From contig NZ_JASFYG010000001.1 in assembly GCF_030055435.1 (NCBI RefSeq), positions 268,154-332,153 of the forward strand: a DNA stretch of 64,000 bases, written 5' to 3'. This document shows positions 61,961 through 64,000 of this stretch, in pieces (the first letter of the stretch is position 1; each line of letters begins with the position of its first letter). The DNA comes from Methanothermobacter sp. Lineage in GTDB: Archaea; Methanobacteriota; Methanobacteria; Methanobacteriales; Methanothermobacteraceae. A program made the translations under genes and the position numbers. The notes under the pieces are model-generated. The model did no database searches. It worked only from the letters and a program-made list of their open reading frames with translations, and was not told the origin of the DNA.

Positions 61961-62728
61961 CTAGGCACCGAATCTCCTCTCCCTCTGCTGGTATGACCTT
62001 ATAGCCCTTAAAAAGTCAACCTTTCGAAGTTCTGGCCATAGGCTGTCGCAGAAGTACAGTTCTGAATAGGATGACTGCCAGAGAAGAAATCCGCTGAGGC
62101 GCTCCTCACCACTGGTCCTTATTATGAGGTGGGGATCCTCCAGTCCAGCGGTGTAGAGGTTCCTGTTTATCATGTCCTCATCTATGTCCTCAGGGTCAAT
62201 GCGGCCGGCCCTGACGTCCTCGGCGATTTTCCTTGCGGCGTCCACTATCTCCTGTCTGCCATCATATCCTATTGCGATGTTCACAAGTCGATCAGAGTAT
62301 CCCTCAGTTGACCTCTCAGCAACCTCTATAGCCTTTCTAACATCTTCAGGGAGCAGTTCAAGTTTTCCGACTGCCTTGACCCTGACACGGTTTTTATGGA
62401 TCTTCTTATTGCTTGCTATGGCCTCGAAGTTCTCCTTGAAGAGCTTCATTAGTCCTTTAACCTCGTTTTCTGGCCTTTTAAAGTTTTCGGTTGAGAATGC
62501 ATAGGCGGTTACTATCTCTATTCCAAGGTCAACACACCAGTCCAGGACCTTCTCTAGTGTCTCAATACCCTTCTTGTGACCCTCTATGGGGTCCAGGCTG
62601 CCCTGGAGTCGTGAGTATCTTCTGTTACCATCCATTATAATGGCAACGTGCCTTGGCATTCTTTCCCTTTTTAGGTTGCGCGATATGTACCACTCATAAA
62701 GTTTGTAAAGAGGTTTTAAAGGTGACAT
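61961..62728 (-). CDS. uppS: cis-Prenyltransferase (undecaprenyl diphosphate synthase family)
   Basis: 255 residues: [46 protein letters not shown]-like, [15 protein letters not shown] and [29 protein letters not shown] are the family boxes. Archaeal members make long polyprenyl diphosphates used as glycan carriers, linking to the wall and glycosyltransferase genes of this window. ATG 62728 is used. It is downstream of mtxX. Confidence 0.95.
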   Translation of the reverse strand: MSPLKPLYKLYEWYISRNLKRERMPRHVAIIMDGNRRYSRLQGSLDPIEGHKKGIETLEKVLDWCVDLGIEIVTAYAFSTENFKRPENEVKGLMKLFKENFEAIASNKKIHKNRVRVKAVGKLELLPEDVRKAIEVAERSTEGYSDRLVNIAIGYDGRQEIVDAARKIAEDVRAGRIDPEDIDEDMINRNLYTAGLEDPHLIIRTSGEERLSGFLLWQSSYSELYFCDSLWPELRKVDFLRAIRSYQQRERRFGA

Positions 62729-62761
62729 TTCCCATCTACCTGACCAGAGTTTCTATTAATA

Positions 62762-63469
62762 CTATAAATTTCTATGATCTCTCCAATTGGTAGCAAGCCA
62801 GTGGGCGAATCTAAGTGCCCTGTAGTAACCTTCAGTGGTCTGTGACCTAGATGTGTCAACAAAAATCCCATTAAATCCAAGGGCCACAGCTCCATGGCTT
62901 CTGGCCGTGCCAACGAGAACCAGTGATCTGAATATGAGGTTACCTGTTATCCCATCGGGTGCTATGATGACGTTGCACCCATCCCTCACAGCTTTCTCTA
63001 TCAGTATATGGTAGTGCCTCACTTCATATTTATCCTTTACCATTGATGCCAGAAGTTCACCATCACGGATTGAACTGTCCACTGCAGGGGACCTTCCAAG
63101 GTCACCTGGCCGTCCCCCCGATATTATACCAATGAATGGCTCTGTTCCTGTTTTCATGAGAAAGTCCCCTGCTGCAGTGGCTATGTTGAACCTTTCGGTG
63201 ACTGTTTCACCCTCATCTATACCGACGGGTGCGAGGAAAAAGCTCCCCTCCCCTGTCTCTATCCATGAAGCCCTCATCAGGGGGCCGTGATTCTTGAGTT
63301 CTGCCATTATACTTGCTGATGGGAGAGATCCCCTCACATATGCATATTTTCCCTCTTTTAAACTCTCGATGAATTCTTCCTCGGAGTAGACCAGTTCAAC
63401 ATCAAATTCAACTGAAGACGCAGCCCTTTCGATGTTCCTGTTCTCACCGACCCCTGCCACTATTCTCAT
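62762..63469 (-). CDS. mtxX: MtxX-like methanogenesis marker protein
   Basis: 235 residues from ATG 63469 (GGGGGATGTGAACTA upstream). [18 protein letters not shown], then [19 protein letters not shown] and [21 protein letters not shown], match MtxX, a conserved methanogen protein with a phosphate-acetyltransferase-like fold. A methyltransferase role was proposed, but the activity is not clear. The longer frame to 63634 lacks a ribosome-binding site. Followed by uppS. Confidence 0.9.
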   Translation of the reverse strand: MRIVAGVGENRNIERAASSVEFDVELVYSEEEFIESLKEGKYAYVRGSLPSASIMAELKNHGPLMRASWIETGEGSFFLAPVGIDEGETVTERFNIATAAGDFLMKTGTEPFIGIISGGRPGDLGRSPAVDSSIRDGELLASMVKDKYEVRHYHILIEKAVRDGCNVIIAPDGITGNLIFRSLVLVGTARSHGAVALGFNGIFVDTSRSQTTEGYYRALRFAHWLATNWRDHRNL

Positions 63470-63688
63470 TAGTTCACATCCCCCTGATTTAAAAATCTCT
63501 GGAACCACAGCAACATTTAATATATGTATTCTAAGTATTAAATATTCAGGTCTACATGATACGTGATGCCAAAGTATATATATAAATGTGGCAAAATTTA
63601 GGTCAACGTAAATCATCTGGAGCGTGCTTTTCAATGTTAACTTCTTACGTGATCCAAAAACCCAGATAAGCTAAAGGAAGGTAATAAT

Positions 63689-64000
63689 ATGGATACAAAA
63701 AATAAGATAATCCTCGGTCTCTTCATAGTTATACTTGGTCTTTCAGTTGTAACTTATGAAAACTACATCACAAACTCACAGAACGTTTTTGTGGGAGAAA
63801 AACACGTTCTGCTTCTATGCGCAGATCCCAGTGAACCAAGGCCTGGTATAGGGGCCGTTGACATGGCCTTCATAATAACCCTGAACGAGGGTAACATAAC
63901 CAATGTGACAGCTGTCTACCCCCACAACATGGCCCATCCAACAGCAGAACCCCCGGCTTCACTGAGGGCGCAGGGAGTACACAGGTGGCTCCTACATGAC
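63689..64000 (+). CDS. DUF4012-like membrane-anchored protein, partial
   Basis: 104 N-terminal residues before the window ends: MDTKNKIILGLFIVILGLS, a signal anchor, then VLLLCADPSEPRPGIGAVDMAFIITLNEG and YPHNMAHPTAEPPA. This pattern resembles the DUF4012 family, common in archaea and actinobacteria and distantly related to LCP-type phosphotransfer domains. The ATG has AAGGAAGGTAATAAT upstream. Its C-terminal part is missing. Confidence 0.7.
   Translation, partial: MDTKNKIILGLFIVILGLSVVTYENYITNSQNVFVGEKHVLLLCADPSEPRPGIGAVDMAFIITLNEGNITNVTAVYPHNMAHPTAEPPASLRAQGVHRWLLHD

Overview
The window comes from a thermophilic, hydrogenotrophic methanogen of the Methanobacteriales, most likely a Methanothermobacter. 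The lineage call rests on archaeal information-processing genes (aIF5B, aIF2-gamma, RpoE/Spt4, a short histone, RfcS/RfcL, splicing endonuclease EndA), an F420H2:NADP oxidoreductase, MtxX, and two secreted proteins with pseudomurein-binding repeats, which fit only a pseudomurein-walled methanogen. Start codons are often TTG or GTG behind GGAGGTGA-like ribosome-binding sites, as in this genus. I saw no rRNA, tRNA, CRISPR array or insertion sequence. The species call is inference.

Layout. 1-7.0 kb: surface-glycan genes (partial B12/radical-SAM protein, three family-2 glycosyltransferases, a secreted uronate C5-epimerase-like protein, a FkbM methyltransferase in an AT-rich patch) and an ACR3 arsenite pump. 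7.1-13.5 kb: an accessory block with a MarR/MATE efflux operon and striking tandem palindromic operators, a HicBA toxin-antitoxin pair, an orphan BREX-type pair (BrxHI helicase plus a C-terminal BrxD remnant), and an AT-rich, frameshifted comFC-dprA pair. 13.5-18.1 kb: two tandem paralogous beta-helix adhesin-like proteins with pseudomurein-binding repeats. 18.2-23.2 kb: a gene graveyard (mntA-hepT, NAD(P)H oxidoreductase, histidine kinase and sulfite-reductase-like fragments) surrounding two small membrane proteins and an apparently intact NikR-like regulator.

23.2-31 kb: lipoprotein, ferredoxin plus geranylgeranyl reductase, UbiA prenyltransferase plus P-loop ATPase, PEBP, a hexapeptide acyltransferase, a KH/PP-loop protein and argH. 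31-38.3 kb: a minus-strand translation/transcription superoperon that runs rpl7ae, rps28e, rpl24e, ndk, infB, rps6e, aif2g, a PIN nuclease, ppa, rpoE, spt4, dephospho-CoA kinase, rps24e, rps27ae and on into argH. 38.5-49 kb: histone, then a dense minus-strand block (hisS, hisI, PIN-KH ATPase, npdG, hxlB, endA, trpS, thrC) with the RNA-free RNase P homologue (HARP) upstream.

49-64 kb: aroE, rfcS-rfcL, a FwdC-like GXGXG protein, a frameshifted dedA, a very large extracytoplasmic CobN-like protein, ribD-like reductase (arfC), tatD, uppS, mtxX and a partial DUF4012 protein. Recurrent oddities are short direct duplications of gene 3' ends just downstream of three genes (hxlB, npdG, DUF483), genes lacking a canonical start codon (tatD, aroE), and single-base indels in short homopolymers. 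Some of those indels may be sequence errors rather than real decay.
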